A DNA stretch of 64,000 nt from Kordia algicida OT-1 (GTDB taxonomy: Bacteria; Bacteroidota; Bacteroidia; Flavobacteriales; Flavobacteriaceae): contig NZ_DS544873.1 in NCBI RefSeq assembly GCF_000154725.1, forward strand, positions 4,886,649 through 4,950,648, written 5' to 3'. Made by a program: the position numbers and the translations under genes. Below, in pieces: positions 35,247 to 44,409 of the stretch. The notes under the pieces were generated by a model. The model was given only the letters and a program-made list of their open reading frames with translations. It searched no databases and was not told the DNA's origin. The first letter of the stretch is position 1. Every line of letters starts with the position of its first letter.

Positions 35247-36602
35247 TTGCAAACAGTAAAGAAACATATTATTTTACTCCTTATTTGTATTTGCGGTAGT
35301 ATGCAAGCACAAGATAATTTTGAGATTTTAAACGATAAAGAAAAGGCTTCTGTGTCGTTTCAATTGATAAATAATCTTATTGTAATCCCTGTTGAAATTA
35401 ATGGTGTCAAAATGTCTTTCTTGTTAGATTCTGGAGTAAATAAACCCATCATGTTCAGTCTAAATCCAGGCGATTCTCTATCCATTGAACAAACAGAACG
35501 CATGCATCTTCGCGGTTTGGGCTCAGGAGAAGCGATTGAAGCTGTAAAAGCACGAGCAAATTCTTTTAAAATTAATGATATCCTAAAACGCAATTTAGAA
35601 TTATACATCATTCTCGATAAAGAAATCAATATGTCTACACGTTTGGGCGTTCCCATTCATGGAATTATTGGCTATGACGTTTTTAAAGATTTTATTGTGG
35701 AAATAAATTACAATTCTGAACGAATAAAGTTTTACAATCCTGAAACCTACGAATACAGCAATTGCAGAAAATGTACCGATTTGCCACTTACGTTTCGAAA
35801 TAATAAGCCTTACATTGACGTAAATGTTGCTATTGAAGATGAAAAAGCACCAAATATTCCTGTAAAACTTTTAATTGATTCTGGCGGAAGCGACGCATTG
35901 TGGTTGTTTGAAGATGAAGAAAAACAAATTAAAATACCCGAAAAGAAGTTTGATGATTTCTTAGGGCGAGGTTTGAGCGGAAGTATCTACGGAACAAGAT
36001 CACGTGTAAAAAAGTTTCACATGGGCGATTTCTCTTTTAAAAATGCAAAAGTTGCTTTCCCTGATTCTACGGCGATTACATATGTAAAAAACTTTAAAGA
36101 ACGTAATGGAAGCATTGGTGGCGAAATTTTAAAACGCTTCAAAGTTATTTTCGATTATGGAAACAATCGCATCCGATTGCGAAAAAGTAAATATTTCTCA
36201 GATCCTTTTCATTACAATATGAGTGGTATAGAATTGCAACACAACGGTATGCGTGTCATAAAAGAGGTTAAAAAAAGAAACAATTCTATTCACACCAACT
36301 ACGGACGTGGTGGAAACAGTACGAATCTTGGAGAGGTAAGCGTTGTATATGAACATTACAATAAGTTTAGTTTGGTAAAAGCATACGAAATTGCAGAGAT
36401 TCGTAAAAATTCGCCCGCAGAACTCGCCGGACTTAAAGAAGGTGATATCATTATTTCCATCAACGGACGTACGGTTGACCGACTTTCGCTGAACAAAGTC
36501 ACAGGAATGTTAGAAGGAAAAGAAAACAAAAAAATACGACTAAGAATTGTACGTGGTCAAACGGAATTAAAATTTGAATTTCGCTTGAAAGAAGTGCTTT
36601 GA
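35247..36602 (+). CDS. secreted aspartyl protease with two DSG motifs and PDZ domain
   Basis: Signal peptide (residues 1 to about 22, ending SMQAQ), then two retropepsin-like halves with active-site strings FLLDSGVN (Asp 61) and LLIDSGGSD (about 211), each with a following hydrophobic-Gly flap (HGIIGYDVF, GSIGGEIL). A C-terminal PDZ domain (about 375-450, KNSPAELAGLKEGDIIISING) ends the protein. The start is TTG 35247, needed to keep the signal peptide. It is a probable periplasmic protease or sensor. A degenerate repeat array follows the stop. Confidence 0.88.
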   Translation: MQTVKKHIILLLICICGSMQAQDNFEILNDKEKASVSFQLINNLIVIPVEINGVKMSFLLDSGVNKPIMFSLNPGDSLSIEQTERMHLRGLGSGEAIEAVKARANSFKINDILKRNLELYIILDKEINMSTRLGVPIHGIIGYDVFKDFIVEINYNSERIKFYNPETYEYSNCRKCTDLPLTFRNNKPYIDVNVAIEDEKAPNIPVKLLIDSGGSDALWLFEDEEKQIKIPEKKFDDFLGRGLSGSIYGTRSRVKKFHMGDFSFKNAKVAFPDSTAITYVKNFKERNGSIGGEILKRFKVIFDYGNNRIRLRKSKYFSDPFHYNMSGIELQHNGMRVIKEVKKRNNSIHTNYGRGGNSTNLGEVSVVYEHYNKFSLVKAYEIAEIRKNSPAELAGLKEGDIIISINGRTVDRLSLNKVTGMLEGKENKKIRLRIVRGQTELKFEFRLKEVL

Positions 36603-36740
36603 TTTAGACGCAGCTTTGCCTTTTAGACTGCTAGACACGCTATCGCTGTTGGTATGTTGGTCACGCTTCGCTTTGGTATTTTGGATTCTAGACGTCACTT
36701 CGAGTAAAATTCTGCACATTGAGCAGAGTCGAAATGAAAG
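36603..36740. repeat. degenerate CGCTTCGCTTTT-type repeat after a stop codon
   Basis: Blocks such as GACTGCTAGACACGCTATCGCT and TCACGCTTCGCTTTGG start at the protease stop. Toward 36740 a pair of TCGAGTAAAATTCTGCACATT / GAGCAGAGTCGAAATGA-type palindromic strings follows. Confidence 0.55.
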
Positions 36741-36801
36741 AATTTTGTATCGAGAAGTACGCTGATTCACTAACGTTTTTTAATTTTACAAAACCCAAAA
36801 C

Positions 36802-36835
36802 AAAAAAATGCCTCATCAAATTGACAAGGCATTTT
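36802..36835 (-). terminator. terminator of the DUF1573 gene
   Basis: AAAATGCCT (36805-36813) and AGGCATTTT (36827-36835) form a 9-bp stem. Read on the minus strand it ends in a run of T. It lies 21 bp beyond the DUF1573 stop. Confidence 0.8.
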
Positions 36836-36856
36836 CCATTTATATAATATTTTTAA

Positions 36857-37285
36857 TTACGATCCAAGCTCTGATTTGTCTTTCATCATAATGCTTTTTT
36901 CCTTACTTGGGTCAACAATCTTTCCTTTAATTTTGATTGCTTTCGTTGGCTCATCTGCATTAGAATAAACGGTAATTGTCTTTCTAATTGGTCCAACACG
37001 CTTCGTATCATACTTCACTTCAATTACGCCAGTTTTTCCTGGTAAAATAGGAGCGTCTGGTTTTTTAGGAATGGTACATCCACAACTAGAATATACTCTT
37101 GTAATAACCAATGGTGCATCTCCTGTGTTTGTAAATTCAAATACACGAACGCCATCTGCACCTTTCTCAATCGTTCCGTAATCAATAACTTCTGTTTTAA
37201 ACTTTATTTTTGCAGTTTTTTCCTGTGCTTGTACAGCGAAGGTAAACAAACCAACAAACAATAATATTGCTATTCTTTTCATCAT
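36857..37285 (-). CDS. DUF1573-domain secreted protein
   Basis: A signal peptide (to about residue 21, FAVQAQ) is followed by one DUF1573 domain (about 30-120) with the typical TIEKGADGVRVFEFTNTGDAP, SSCGCTIP (two Cys) and VKYDT strings: an immunoglobulin-like fold of the ASPM/PapD type. The length of 142 is usual for the family. Function is unknown; such proteins are abundant in Bacteroidota envelopes. It is divergent from valS and has its own terminator. Confidence 0.93.
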   Translation of the reverse strand: MMKRIAILLFVGLFTFAVQAQEKTAKIKFKTEVIDYGTIEKGADGVRVFEFTNTGDAPLVITRVYSSCGCTIPKKPDAPILPGKTGVIEVKYDTKRVGPIRKTITVYSNADEPTKAIKIKGKIVDPSKEKSIMMKDKSELGS

Positions 37286-37437
37286 TCTTATTTTTTAGTA
37301 TTAGTGTAAAATTAGGTACTTATTTGTAATCTCACAAAAATTGTTTCACAAAATACAAACTAATCTGTATTACATGCACATATTTAACAATTAAATGCAA
37401 ATGTGATAAAACACTTTTTAAATACTACAGATATAAG

Positions 37438-37445
37438 TACTTTTG
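37438..37445 (+). promoter_or_regulatory. putative -7 promoter element of valS
   Basis: TACTTTTG is a perfect TAnnTTTG box, with a T-rich -33 region (CTTTTTA near 37414). Transcription from here excludes the upstream GTG 37403 and supports ATG 37475. Confidence 0.65.
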
Positions 37446-37474
37446 CAAACTATTATTACAAAAACAATACCAAA

Positions 37475-40111
37475 ATGAGTATTCAGAAAAAGTATGATCC
37501 AAGTAAGATCGAAGACAAATGGTACCAATATTGGATGGAAAACAACTACTTTCATTCAGAACCAGACGAACGTGAAGCGTATACAATTGTAATTCCGCCA
37601 CCAAACGTCACAGGAGTCTTGCACATGGGACACATACTGAATAATACCATTCAAGATGTATTGATTCGTCGTGCGCGATTAAAAGGATTCAACGCTTGTT
37701 GGGTTCCTGGAACCGATCATGCTTCTATTGCAACCGAAGCAAAAGTTGTAAATAAATTGAAGCAAGAAGGCATCAAAAAGTCAGACCTGACACGTGAAGA
37801 ATTTTTAACCCATGCTTGGGAATGGACGCATAAACACGGCGGTATTATTTTAGAGCAACTTAAAAAATTAGGAGCTTCTTGTGATTGGGACAGAACGAAA
37901 TTTACAATGGATGACGATATGTCAGCTTCGGTAATTAAAACTTTCGTTGATTTATACAATAAAGGCTTGATTTATCGCGGATATCGTATGGTAAATTGGG
38001 ATCCAGAAGCAAAAACAACACTTTCTGATGAAGAAGTAATTTACGAAGAAAAGCAAGGAAACTTGTACTATCTGTCGTATGCAATTGAAGGAAGCGATGA
38101 AAAAGTAACAATAGCTACCACACGTCCAGAAACGATTTTGGGAGATACTGCCATCTGTATCAATCCGGAAGATGAGCGTTATGCACATTTAAAAGGAAAA
38201 AAAGCGATTGTTCCTTTGGTAAACAGAGTTATTCCGATTATTGAAGACGATTATGTTGATATTGAATTTGGTACAGGTTGCTTAAAAGTAACACCTGCGC
38301 ATGATGAAAACGATAAGGTTTTAGGCGATAAGCACAACTTGGAAGTAATTGATATTTTCAATGAAGATGCTACGCTGAATAGTTTCGGATTGCATTACGA
38401 AGGAAAAGATCGTTTTGTAGTTCGTAAAGAAATTTCAAAAGAATTAGAAGAAAAAGGGTTCTTAATCAAAACAGAACAGCATATCAACAAAGTTGGAACG
38501 TCAGAGCGTACAAAAGCTGTGATTGAGCCAAGATTATCCGATCAGTGGTTTTTAAAAATGGACGATTTGGTAAAACCTGCCATTGAAGCCGTTTTAGGAG
38601 AAGATAGTGATATTAATTTATTTCCTAAAAAGTTTGAAAATACCTATCGTCACTGGATGGAAAATATTCGCGATTGGAATATTTCACGTCAACTTTGGTG
38701 GGGACAACAAATTCCTGCATACTATTTTGGTGATGGAAAAGAAGATTTCGCTGTAGCGGAAACGAAAGAAGCAGCTTTGGCATTAGCAAAAGCGGCTACT
38801 GGAAACGAAAACTTAACAATGGACGATTTACGTCAGGATGCAGATGCACTCGATACTTGGTTTTCATCTTGGTTATGGCCAATGAGTGTTTTTGATGGAA
38901 TCCGAAACCCTGAAAACGAAGAAATTAAATATTACTATCCAACAAATGACTTGGTAACTGGACCAGACATTCTATTTTTCTGGGTTGCCCGAATGATTAT
39001 TGCTGGATACGAATATCGTGACATGAAACCTTTTACGAATGTGTATTTAACAGGTTTGGTGCGCGATAAGCAAGGTCGTAAGATGTCAAAATCATTAGGA
39101 AATTCTCCTGATGCTTTAAAGTTGATAGAAAATTACGGAGCTGATGGCGTTCGTGTAGGATTGTTATTAAGTGCTGCTGCTGGAAACGATTTGTTATTTG
39201 ACGAATCACTCTGCGATCAAGGAAAAAAGTTTGCCAATAAAATTTTCCAAGCGTATAATCTAACGCAAATTTGGGAAGTAAGTGACGAAGTTACACAACC
39301 TGAAGTTGCTAAAATTGCGATTGATTGGTACAAATCAAAACTTCAAAAAGCGTTGGTAGAATTGGAAGATCAATACAGTAAATACAGAATCTCAGATGCG
39401 TTGATGATTTCGTACAAACTCGTTTGGGATGATTTCTGTTCGTGGTTCTTGGAAATGGTAAAACCAACTTACGGTTCGCCAATTGATAAAACGACGTATG
39501 ATACGGTAATTTCTTTATTTGAAGCAAATTTAAAGATATTACATCCGTTTATGCCGTTCCTTACGGAAGATATTTGGCAGCGTATGACAACTCGTACCAA
39601 AGAAGAAGCATTAGTAGTTTCTAGCTGGCCAAAAAGCGGAGCGATTAATGAAGACTTGTTAGCTAATTTTGAAATGATTCAAGATGTTGTTTCTGGAATC
39701 CGAACCATTCGTAAAGAAAAGAACATTCCGCAAAAAGATGCGTTGGCATTGACAGTTATCAATACTGAAAAGCTTACGGCAGATTTAGATTCAGTAATCG
39801 TAAAGCTTGGAAACATTGAAAATATTACATACAGTACTGAAAAGCTTGATGGCGCATTGTCATTCCGTGTAAAATCGAATGAATATTTTATTCCGATGGA
39901 AGGCGCAATTGATATTGAAGCAGAAATTGAAAAGTTAACGAAGGAGTTGGAATATGTAGAAGGTTCATTGGTAATTGCCCGTAAAAAACTATCAAACGAA
40001 CGTTTTGTAAACAATGCCCCTGAGCAAGTTGTAGCTAACGAAAAGCAGAAAGAAGCAAATGCATTAGCAAAAATTGAAACGTTGAAAGCGAGTCTCGCTT
40101 CGCTAAAATAA
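37475..40111 (+). CDS. valS: valine--tRNA ligase
   Basis: Class Ia aminoacyl-tRNA synthetase charging tRNA-Val. The HIGH motif is LHMGH (49-53), the editing CP1 domain is at about 200-420 ([11 protein letters not shown]), and the KMSKS motif is [10 protein letters not shown] near 536. The anticodon-binding domain ends in a coiled-coil arm (about 810-878) that contacts the tRNA. Start ATG 37475 gives the usual [18 protein letters not shown]-terminus and 878 residues. The last codons (TCTCGCTTCGCTAAAATAA) contain a CGCTTCGCT unit like the intergenic repeats. Confidence 0.97.
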   Translation: MSIQKKYDPSKIEDKWYQYWMENNYFHSEPDEREAYTIVIPPPNVTGVLHMGHILNNTIQDVLIRRARLKGFNACWVPGTDHASIATEAKVVNKLKQEGIKKSDLTREEFLTHAWEWTHKHGGIILEQLKKLGASCDWDRTKFTMDDDMSASVIKTFVDLYNKGLIYRGYRMVNWDPEAKTTLSDEEVIYEEKQGNLYYLSYAIEGSDEKVTIATTRPETILGDTAICINPEDERYAHLKGKKAIVPLVNRVIPIIEDDYVDIEFGTGCLKVTPAHDENDKVLGDKHNLEVIDIFNEDATLNSFGLHYEGKDRFVVRKEISKELEEKGFLIKTEQHINKVGTSERTKAVIEPRLSDQWFLKMDDLVKPAIEAVLGEDSDINLFPKKFENTYRHWMENIRDWNISRQLWWGQQIPAYYFGDGKEDFAVAETKEAALALAKAATGNENLTMDDLRQDADALDTWFSSWLWPMSVFDGIRNPENEEIKYYYPTNDLVTGPDILFFWVARMIIAGYEYRDMKPFTNVYLTGLVRDKQGRKMSKSLGNSPDALKLIENYGADGVRVGLLLSAAAGNDLLFDESLCDQGKKFANKIFQAYNLTQIWEVSDEVTQPEVAKIAIDWYKSKLQKALVELEDQYSKYRISDALMISYKLVWDDFCSWFLEMVKPTYGSPIDKTTYDTVISLFEANLKILHPFMPFLTEDIWQRMTTRTKEEALVVSSWPKSGAINEDLLANFEMIQDVVSGIRTIRKEKNIPQKDALALTVINTEKLTADLDSVIVKLGNIENITYSTEKLDGALSFRVKSNEYFIPMEGAIDIEAEIEKLTKELEYVEGSLVIARKKLSNERFVNNAPEQVVANEKQKEANALAKIETLKASLASLK

Positions 40112-40266
40112 TGTATTGATTTTTTAATGTAACAATCTTCTAATTTGGAGGTTTAAAAATATTTTAATTTGAAAATGGGAGTTCTCGATAGCTCACTTAT
40201 GTGTGACTCGCTGACGCTCATTTTTTGTTTTTTTGAAATTGAATGATAAACATAATATTTATGAAA

Positions 40267-40374
40267 CGTCGTTACGAGGAAGAATGACGAAGTAATCTGT
40301 TTTTAGTTGATGCACAAAATCATTTTTGAAACAAACAGATTGCTACACGTTTTTACAAAACGTTCGCAAAGACG
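40267..40374. repeat. dispersed imperfect palindrome, copy 4
   Basis: The left end CGTCGTTACGAGG (40267-40279) and right end CGTTCGCAAAGACG (40361-40374) flank AATCTGTTT (40294-40302) and its complement AAACAGATT (40333-40341). This is the best preserved copy. It lies in the 402-bp interval 40112-40513 between valS and ohr, which otherwise holds short CGCTGACGCT-type strings and a terminator but no gene. Confidence 0.8.
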
Positions 40375-40445
40375 TTTCAAATAATTTAATTTTTTTTAGA
40401 AAAAATCTAAAATCCAAAAGCGCAACGATCTAGATTCTTGACGCT

Positions 40446-40484
40446 AAAAAAATCGCCTAAAAATTACTTTCTAGACGATTTTTT
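40446..40484 (-). terminator. terminator of ohr
   Basis: AAAAAATCG and CGATTTTTT (40446-40455 and 40476-40484) can pair around a 20-nt loop, giving a T-run on the minus strand 29 bp after the ohr stop. Confidence 0.65.
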
Positions 40485-40513
40485 ATGAGTTACAATTTAT
40501 GTGAGACAAATGT

Positions 40514-40942
40514 TTATTCGTCCAACAATAAATTTAAGTTTACAGTAATATTATCACGTGTAGCTTTGCTAAACGGGCAAACTTTATGTGCTTTTTCTAC
40601 CAAATCTTCTCCAGTTTCTAAATCAACACCAGGAATGTAGCAGTCTAACGTTGCTTCTAAGAAGAAACCATCGTCATCTTTACAGAAACCAATAATCGCG
40701 GTGACGCTTAGTTCTTCATTGTTAATATCAATACCTTCGTTTTTAGCAACAGATTGTATTGCGCCTCCAAAACAGGCTGCATACGCTGCGCCAAAAAGTT
40801 GTTCAGGATTTGCGCCGTCACCACCATTTCCGCCCATAGATTTTGGGACAGATAAATTGAAATCTATTGGACTGTTTTCTGAATGTACTTTTCCTTCTCT
40901 ACCACCAATTGCTTGCGTAGTAGCTTCGTATAATGTTTTCAT
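40514..40942 (-). CDS. Ohr-type organic hydroperoxide reductase
   Basis: OsmC/Ohr family thiol peroxidase reducing organic hydroperoxides. The two active cysteines are in AAYAACFGGA (about 55) and KVCPFSKATRDN (about 121), and the catalytic Arg is in IGGREGKV. The N-terminus TLYEATTQAIGGREG and length of 142 are typical of Ohr rather than OsmC. It is a single gene. A TATCTTTA box (one mismatch from -7 consensus, minus strand of 40968-40975) precedes it. Confidence 0.93.
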   Translation of the reverse strand: MKTLYEATTQAIGGREGKVHSENSPIDFNLSVPKSMGGNGGDGANPEQLFGAAYAACFGGAIQSVAKNEGIDINNEELSVTAIIGFCKDDDGFFLEATLDCYIPGVDLETGEDLVEKAHKVCPFSKATRDNITVNLNLLLDE

Positions 40943-41102
40943 TTTTTTCTTTTTATTGTTAATTCCTTAAAGATACTATCATATCTATTCTTTATAAAAT
41001 GTATGATCTTAAAATTCTCATAAAACAGCTATTTGTTGTTCTTTTTTTTAGCAGAAATTCCTTTTAATTATAAAATTGCAGATATATGTAAGTAGTACAA
41101 TA

Positions 41103-41975
41103 CTATATTTTGACTCCGTTGAACGCATGCTTTGATTTGTTTTCGTAATATCTCCAAAGAAGAAAAATTACAAAAAGTAGGATAAAAGTTGCCAATAATG
41201 AACCCTCAAATCCGAAGCTTCCGCCGTTGAGTAGATTATCTTCTGTACGTGTTTGTTGAATCACGGAATAAAATTCCTGTCCGCTAACTTCAAAACCGAA
41301 AATTGGACCTTGAAAGAAATTCCAGCTAAAATGTAATGCAATAGGAAACCATAAGTTTTTTGTGTAGATGTAAGTGATTCCCAAGAGAATTCCCGCTAAA
41401 AAAAGATTCAAAACAGGAACAACTGCCATATTCGGATTGAACGAATGCAATGCTGTAAAAATGACCGAAGAAATTGTTAAGGCAATGTATTTATTGTTGG
41501 TTTCTAGTAGACGATTTAATATGTAACCTCTACATAGTATTTCTTCTAATAAGGATACTAATGTAAAAAAGATGATGCTGTAAATGATATCTTCAATTTT
41601 TACATTTAAAGATGTATATGTGATTTCATGTAAATTCTCCAACAAAACATAAGCAAACGCCATAACTATAAAACCTAGTATGATTCCGAAAAGGATATCT
41701 TTCCATCTGTTTTTCAGGTAAAAACCTAAGGATTTAAAAGGAATTTTATCTATAAAGCGTGTAAATAGCCAAATGCTTAGAATGGTAGCAGAAAGTTGAA
41801 ATGAATGCCGAATGATACGAAAAGGAATCGTGTCAGGCTTTAAGCTAAATTCTAATGTGTCTGGAATGATAAAAGCACTGCTAATTTCAAAAACAATAAG
41901 AAAGAAAAACCATGTGATTATAAATAAACATAGTTTTAACCAAGTTGGTAAGAAGATAGTTTTACTAGCTTTCAA
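41103..41975 (-). CDS. CPBP-family intramembrane metalloprotease
   Basis: Multi-pass membrane protein (about eight helices) with the CPBP/ABI glutamic-type motif SLLEEILCRGYIL (EExxxR, about 140-152), FTALHSFNP and the late HFSWNF motif. Family members cleave or process membrane substrates, such as prenyl-protein or bacteriocin-related ones; the substrate is unknown here. It overlaps the ACBP gene by 11 bp and is the last gene of the LUD-cdsA-psd-ACBP unit. Confidence 0.9.
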   Translation of the reverse strand: MKASKTIFLPTWLKLCLFIITWFFFLIVFEISSAFIIPDTLEFSLKPDTIPFRIIRHSFQLSATILSIWLFTRFIDKIPFKSLGFYLKNRWKDILFGIILGFIVMAFAYVLLENLHEITYTSLNVKIEDIIYSIIFFTLVSLLEEILCRGYILNRLLETNNKYIALTISSVIFTALHSFNPNMAVVPVLNLFLAGILLGITYIYTKNLWFPIALHFSWNFFQGPIFGFEVSGQEFYSVIQQTRTEDNLLNGGSFGFEGSLLATFILLFVIFLLWRYYENKSKHAFNGVKI

Positions 41976-42225
41976 AATAGGAGTTTACCAATTCGATATA
42001 TGCTTTTTTTGCTTCTTCAGGAGAAATATCTTGTGTTTGCAACAACGCGTTCATTTTAAATGCATTGATTATTGGTCGACGACTGCTAGGTTTATCGTCA
42101 TTATTTGTTGCACGTTTGTAATATGCATACAATCGCAATAAAAAATCCGCAGGAAAAGATTCCGTACTGTTATTGACACGTTCTACGGCTTCAAAAAATG
42201 TTATGTCTAACTTTGAGGAACCCAT
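41965..42225 (-). CDS. acyl-CoA-binding protein
   Basis: This 86-residue four-helix protein has the ACBP signature LLRLYAYYKRATNNDDKP. The second helix carries the Tyr and Lys that bind the acyl-CoA phosphate and adenine. It carries long-chain acyl-CoA in the cytosol. It starts directly at the psd stop codon (1-bp overlap) and overlaps the CPBP gene, fitting an operon of membrane lipid genes. Confidence 0.93.
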   Translation of the reverse strand: MGSSKLDITFFEAVERVNNSTESFPADFLLRLYAYYKRATNNDDKPSSRRPIINAFKMNALLQTQDISPEEAKKAYIELVNSYFES

Positions 42226-42872
42226 TATTTCATTGCAATTACGTCTATTCCGCCTTTTACTGTTTGGTTGAGTTTTACCTTTATGTTGGTGTCGAGCGGT
42301 AAATATAAATCGACACGCGATCCAAATTTTATAAATCCAGCATCTTCACCTTGTATTGCAGCTGCATTTTCTTCGGCATAATTTACGATTCTTTTTGCTA
42401 ATGCACCAGCGACTTGTCGGTATAAAATGGCACCATACGTTTCGTTTTCAACCACCACAGAAGTGCGTTCATTTTCTTCAGAAGCTTTTGGATGCCAAGC
42501 AACTAGATATTTTCCAGGATGATATTTGCTGTATTTTACCGTTCCGCTAATAGCATAACGCGTTACATGTACATTAATTGGCGACATGAAGATAGAAACT
42601 TGCAAACGTTTGTCTTTAAAGTATTCTTTTTCAAATACTTCTTCAATCACAACCACTTTTCCGTCAACCGGAGCAATGACATGCGCATCATTTTTTGGCG
42701 TGTTACGCGATGGATTTCTAAAAAATTGTAAAATTAAAATTAAAAATACCACGGCAATTCCTTGCAAAAGGTATTTTATCCAAGCGGTATCAATCTTATC
42801 TGCTGTAATCACGACAGCCGCAACAATAATAAATGTTACAATAATGATTTTGTATCCTTCTTTATGAAACAT
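42225..42872 (-). CDS. psd: phosphatidylserine decarboxylase proenzyme
   Basis: Makes phosphatidylethanolamine from phosphatidylserine at the membrane. The two N-terminal membrane helices (about 8-50) and the short length (215) are those of the Psd-A type. The self-cleavage site giving the pyruvoyl group is the GS in FIKFGSRVDLYLP (about 181), and FMSPINVHVTRYA carries the conserved His residues. It overlaps cdsA by 11 bp, so CDP-DAG synthesis and the step two reactions later are cotranscribed. Confidence 0.95.
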   Translation of the reverse strand: MFHKEGYKIIIVTFIIVAAVVITADKIDTAWIKYLLQGIAVVFLILILQFFRNPSRNTPKNDAHVIAPVDGKVVVIEEVFEKEYFKDKRLQVSIFMSPINVHVTRYAISGTVKYSKYHPGKYLVAWHPKASEENERTSVVVENETYGAILYRQVAGALAKRIVNYAEENAAAIQGEDAGFIKFGSRVDLYLPLDTNIKVKLNQTVKGGIDVIAMK

Positions 42873-43686
42873 AGTGTAATATCTTTAAAAACAAATAAAT
42901 AAATGGCGCTGAAAATATCATGCTATCCAATCGGTCAAAAATTCCGCCATGTCCAGGCATAATTGATCCGCTATCTTTTACATTGGCTTGTCTTTTAAAT
43001 TTTGACTGAATTAAATCGCCAATCGTTCCAATAGAACTTATAATGATTGCTAAGATAAGCCAACTGCTGAAACTCAGTGGTGTATCTGTAAATTTATATA
43101 TAAAATAACTAGCAATGCAAGAAAAAAGTAATCCGCCTAAAAAACCTTCTACCGTTTTTTTGGGTGAGATGCGTTCAAATAATTTCTGTCTTCCGAATTT
43201 TTTACCAATTAAATATGCAAACGAATCATTTACCCAAACTAAGAGAAAACTTCCTAGAATAATATATGGTTCGTAGGTTTCTGTTGCGTTTGGTATCAAT
43301 AATAAAAAAGCAAAACTACTACTCATATAAAAAGAAACAAGTAGGTATTTTTTGAATTTGAATTCGGGAATTATTTTTTTTGAGAATAAATCTCTGATAA
43401 GAAATAAAGAAACAAAAATGGAAAAGACCAGTAAAATCATGGTGGCTTCTTCTATTTTTAACTCAGGTTGTAAGTGTTTCCAAAATACAAAAACGCTTAA
43501 AAAAGCTAAAAATACGATGTATTGTATAAATCCTTTAAGCTCAATAAGCTTGCTAAACTCGAACATACACAAGAGCCCAAATATGGTAAAGACAGCAAAA
43601 ATAGCTGTTTGTGATAGAAATACTGAAGAAATTAGTAGTGCAACAAAAATTAATCCAGCTAAAGATCGAGTTAAAAATTCTTTCAT
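42862..43686 (-). CDS. cdsA: phosphatidate cytidylyltransferase
   Basis: Integral membrane enzyme making CDP-diacylglycerol from phosphatidic acid and CTP. About eight hydrophobic helices and the signature SPKKTVEGFLGGLL with SKFKRQANVKDSGSIMPGHGGIFDRLDS near the end (written here as separate parts: SKFKRQANVKDSGS, MPGHGGIFDRLDS) identify it. The length of 274 is usual. It begins 2 bp after the LUD-domain gene and overlaps psd. Confidence 0.96.
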   Translation of the reverse strand: MKEFLTRSLAGLIFVALLISSVFLSQTAIFAVFTIFGLLCMFEFSKLIELKGFIQYIVFLAFLSVFVFWKHLQPELKIEEATMILLVFSIFVSLFLIRDLFSKKIIPEFKFKKYLLVSFYMSSSFAFLLLIPNATETYEPYIILGSFLLVWVNDSFAYLIGKKFGRQKLFERISPKKTVEGFLGGLLFSCIASYFIYKFTDTPLSFSSWLILAIIISSIGTIGDLIQSKFKRQANVKDSGSIMPGHGGIFDRLDSMIFSAPFIYLFLKILHYVS

Positions 43687-43688
43687 TT

Positions 43689-44297
43689 TTAGAGGTCTTC
43701 CAGAAGCAGCAAATATAAGTTTTTTGAGCTACTTCCATAGGATAAAAAGTCCTTTTCTTCCTGCACTTGAAAATGCTTTATTGTAGTAATGTTACTAGGA
43801 ATATTAGACTTGTATTTATTTTTGATACCGCGCAAACCTTCGCCGATGGCACCAACGAGTTGACTTGTTGTGGCAAGAATGACAAAATTGTCAGGCAAAT
43901 CGTTGAGTTTTTTTTCTTTTATTTGGTTGGAACAAACTAAGATAGAACCATTGTCGGCAATTAGATATTCACACGAAGCCAAATAAAAACTTGCATTCAT
44001 GTTGATGCGTGAGAATTTTAAATCGAAATTGTCAAATCGTTCTTGAAGTTGCTCGTCAAAGCATAAGGCTTCTTTCCCTTCCCAACCATTTTCCATGAGA
44101 ATATTTTCTAAACTGTTGTAAACATCTGTAAAAGAGTCACAGTATAGAAATTTTCCTCCATTTTTACGAAAGTTGATGGTAAAACGTTCATCAATTGGAA
44201 GTTCAATTTGTGGCATATATTTTCCACGCTCGTTCGCAGGAGCGCTTTCCTGTTGAGGTTTGGTTTTGGAGCCGAAAATTTTCTTAAAAAGACTCAT
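43689..44297 (-). CDS. LUD-domain protein
   Basis: This 202-residue LUD (LutC/YkgG-like) domain protein has ASFYLASCEYLIADNGSILVC in the core and LVGAIGEGLRGIKNKY following. LutC-type proteins take part in lactate oxidation with LutA and LutB, but those genes are absent here and the flavobacterial single-gene form has no proven role. It is the first gene of the cdsA-psd-ACBP-CPBP unit, separated from ftsH by a terminator. Confidence 0.88.
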   Translation of the reverse strand: MSLFKKIFGSKTKPQQESAPANERGKYMPQIELPIDERFTINFRKNGGKFLYCDSFTDVYNSLENILMENGWEGKEALCFDEQLQERFDNFDLKFSRINMNASFYLASCEYLIADNGSILVCSNQIKEKKLNDLPDNFVILATTSQLVGAIGEGLRGIKNKYKSNIPSNITTIKHFQVQEEKDFLSYGSSSKNLYLLLLEDL

Positions 44298-44341
44298 AGA
44301 GTCAATTGTAGTTTATAATTAGGAAAAATTTATGTAAAGAT

Positions 44342-44378
44342 AAAAAATCTCGACTTATGCTAGCGATAAATCGAGATT
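44342..44378 (-). terminator. terminator of ftsH
   Basis: AATCTCGACTTAT (44346-44358) and ATAAATCGAGATT (44366-44378) form a 13-bp stem with one wobble and a 7-nt loop. Six A at 44342-44347 give the T-run on the minus strand. Confidence 0.88.
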
Positions 44379-44409
44379 ATTTAAAGTGAAATATATTATA
44401 AAAGACGAA

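Noticed and set aside
37403-37474. GTG 37403 as the start of valS
   Set aside because: A perfect -7 promoter box lies downstream of it at 37438-37445, and ATG 37475 gives the standard N-terminus.
40112-40513. Small RNA or tRNA in the valS/ohr gap
   Set aside because: No tRNA arms or T-loop string are visible; the structure present is explained by the dispersed palindrome and a terminator.
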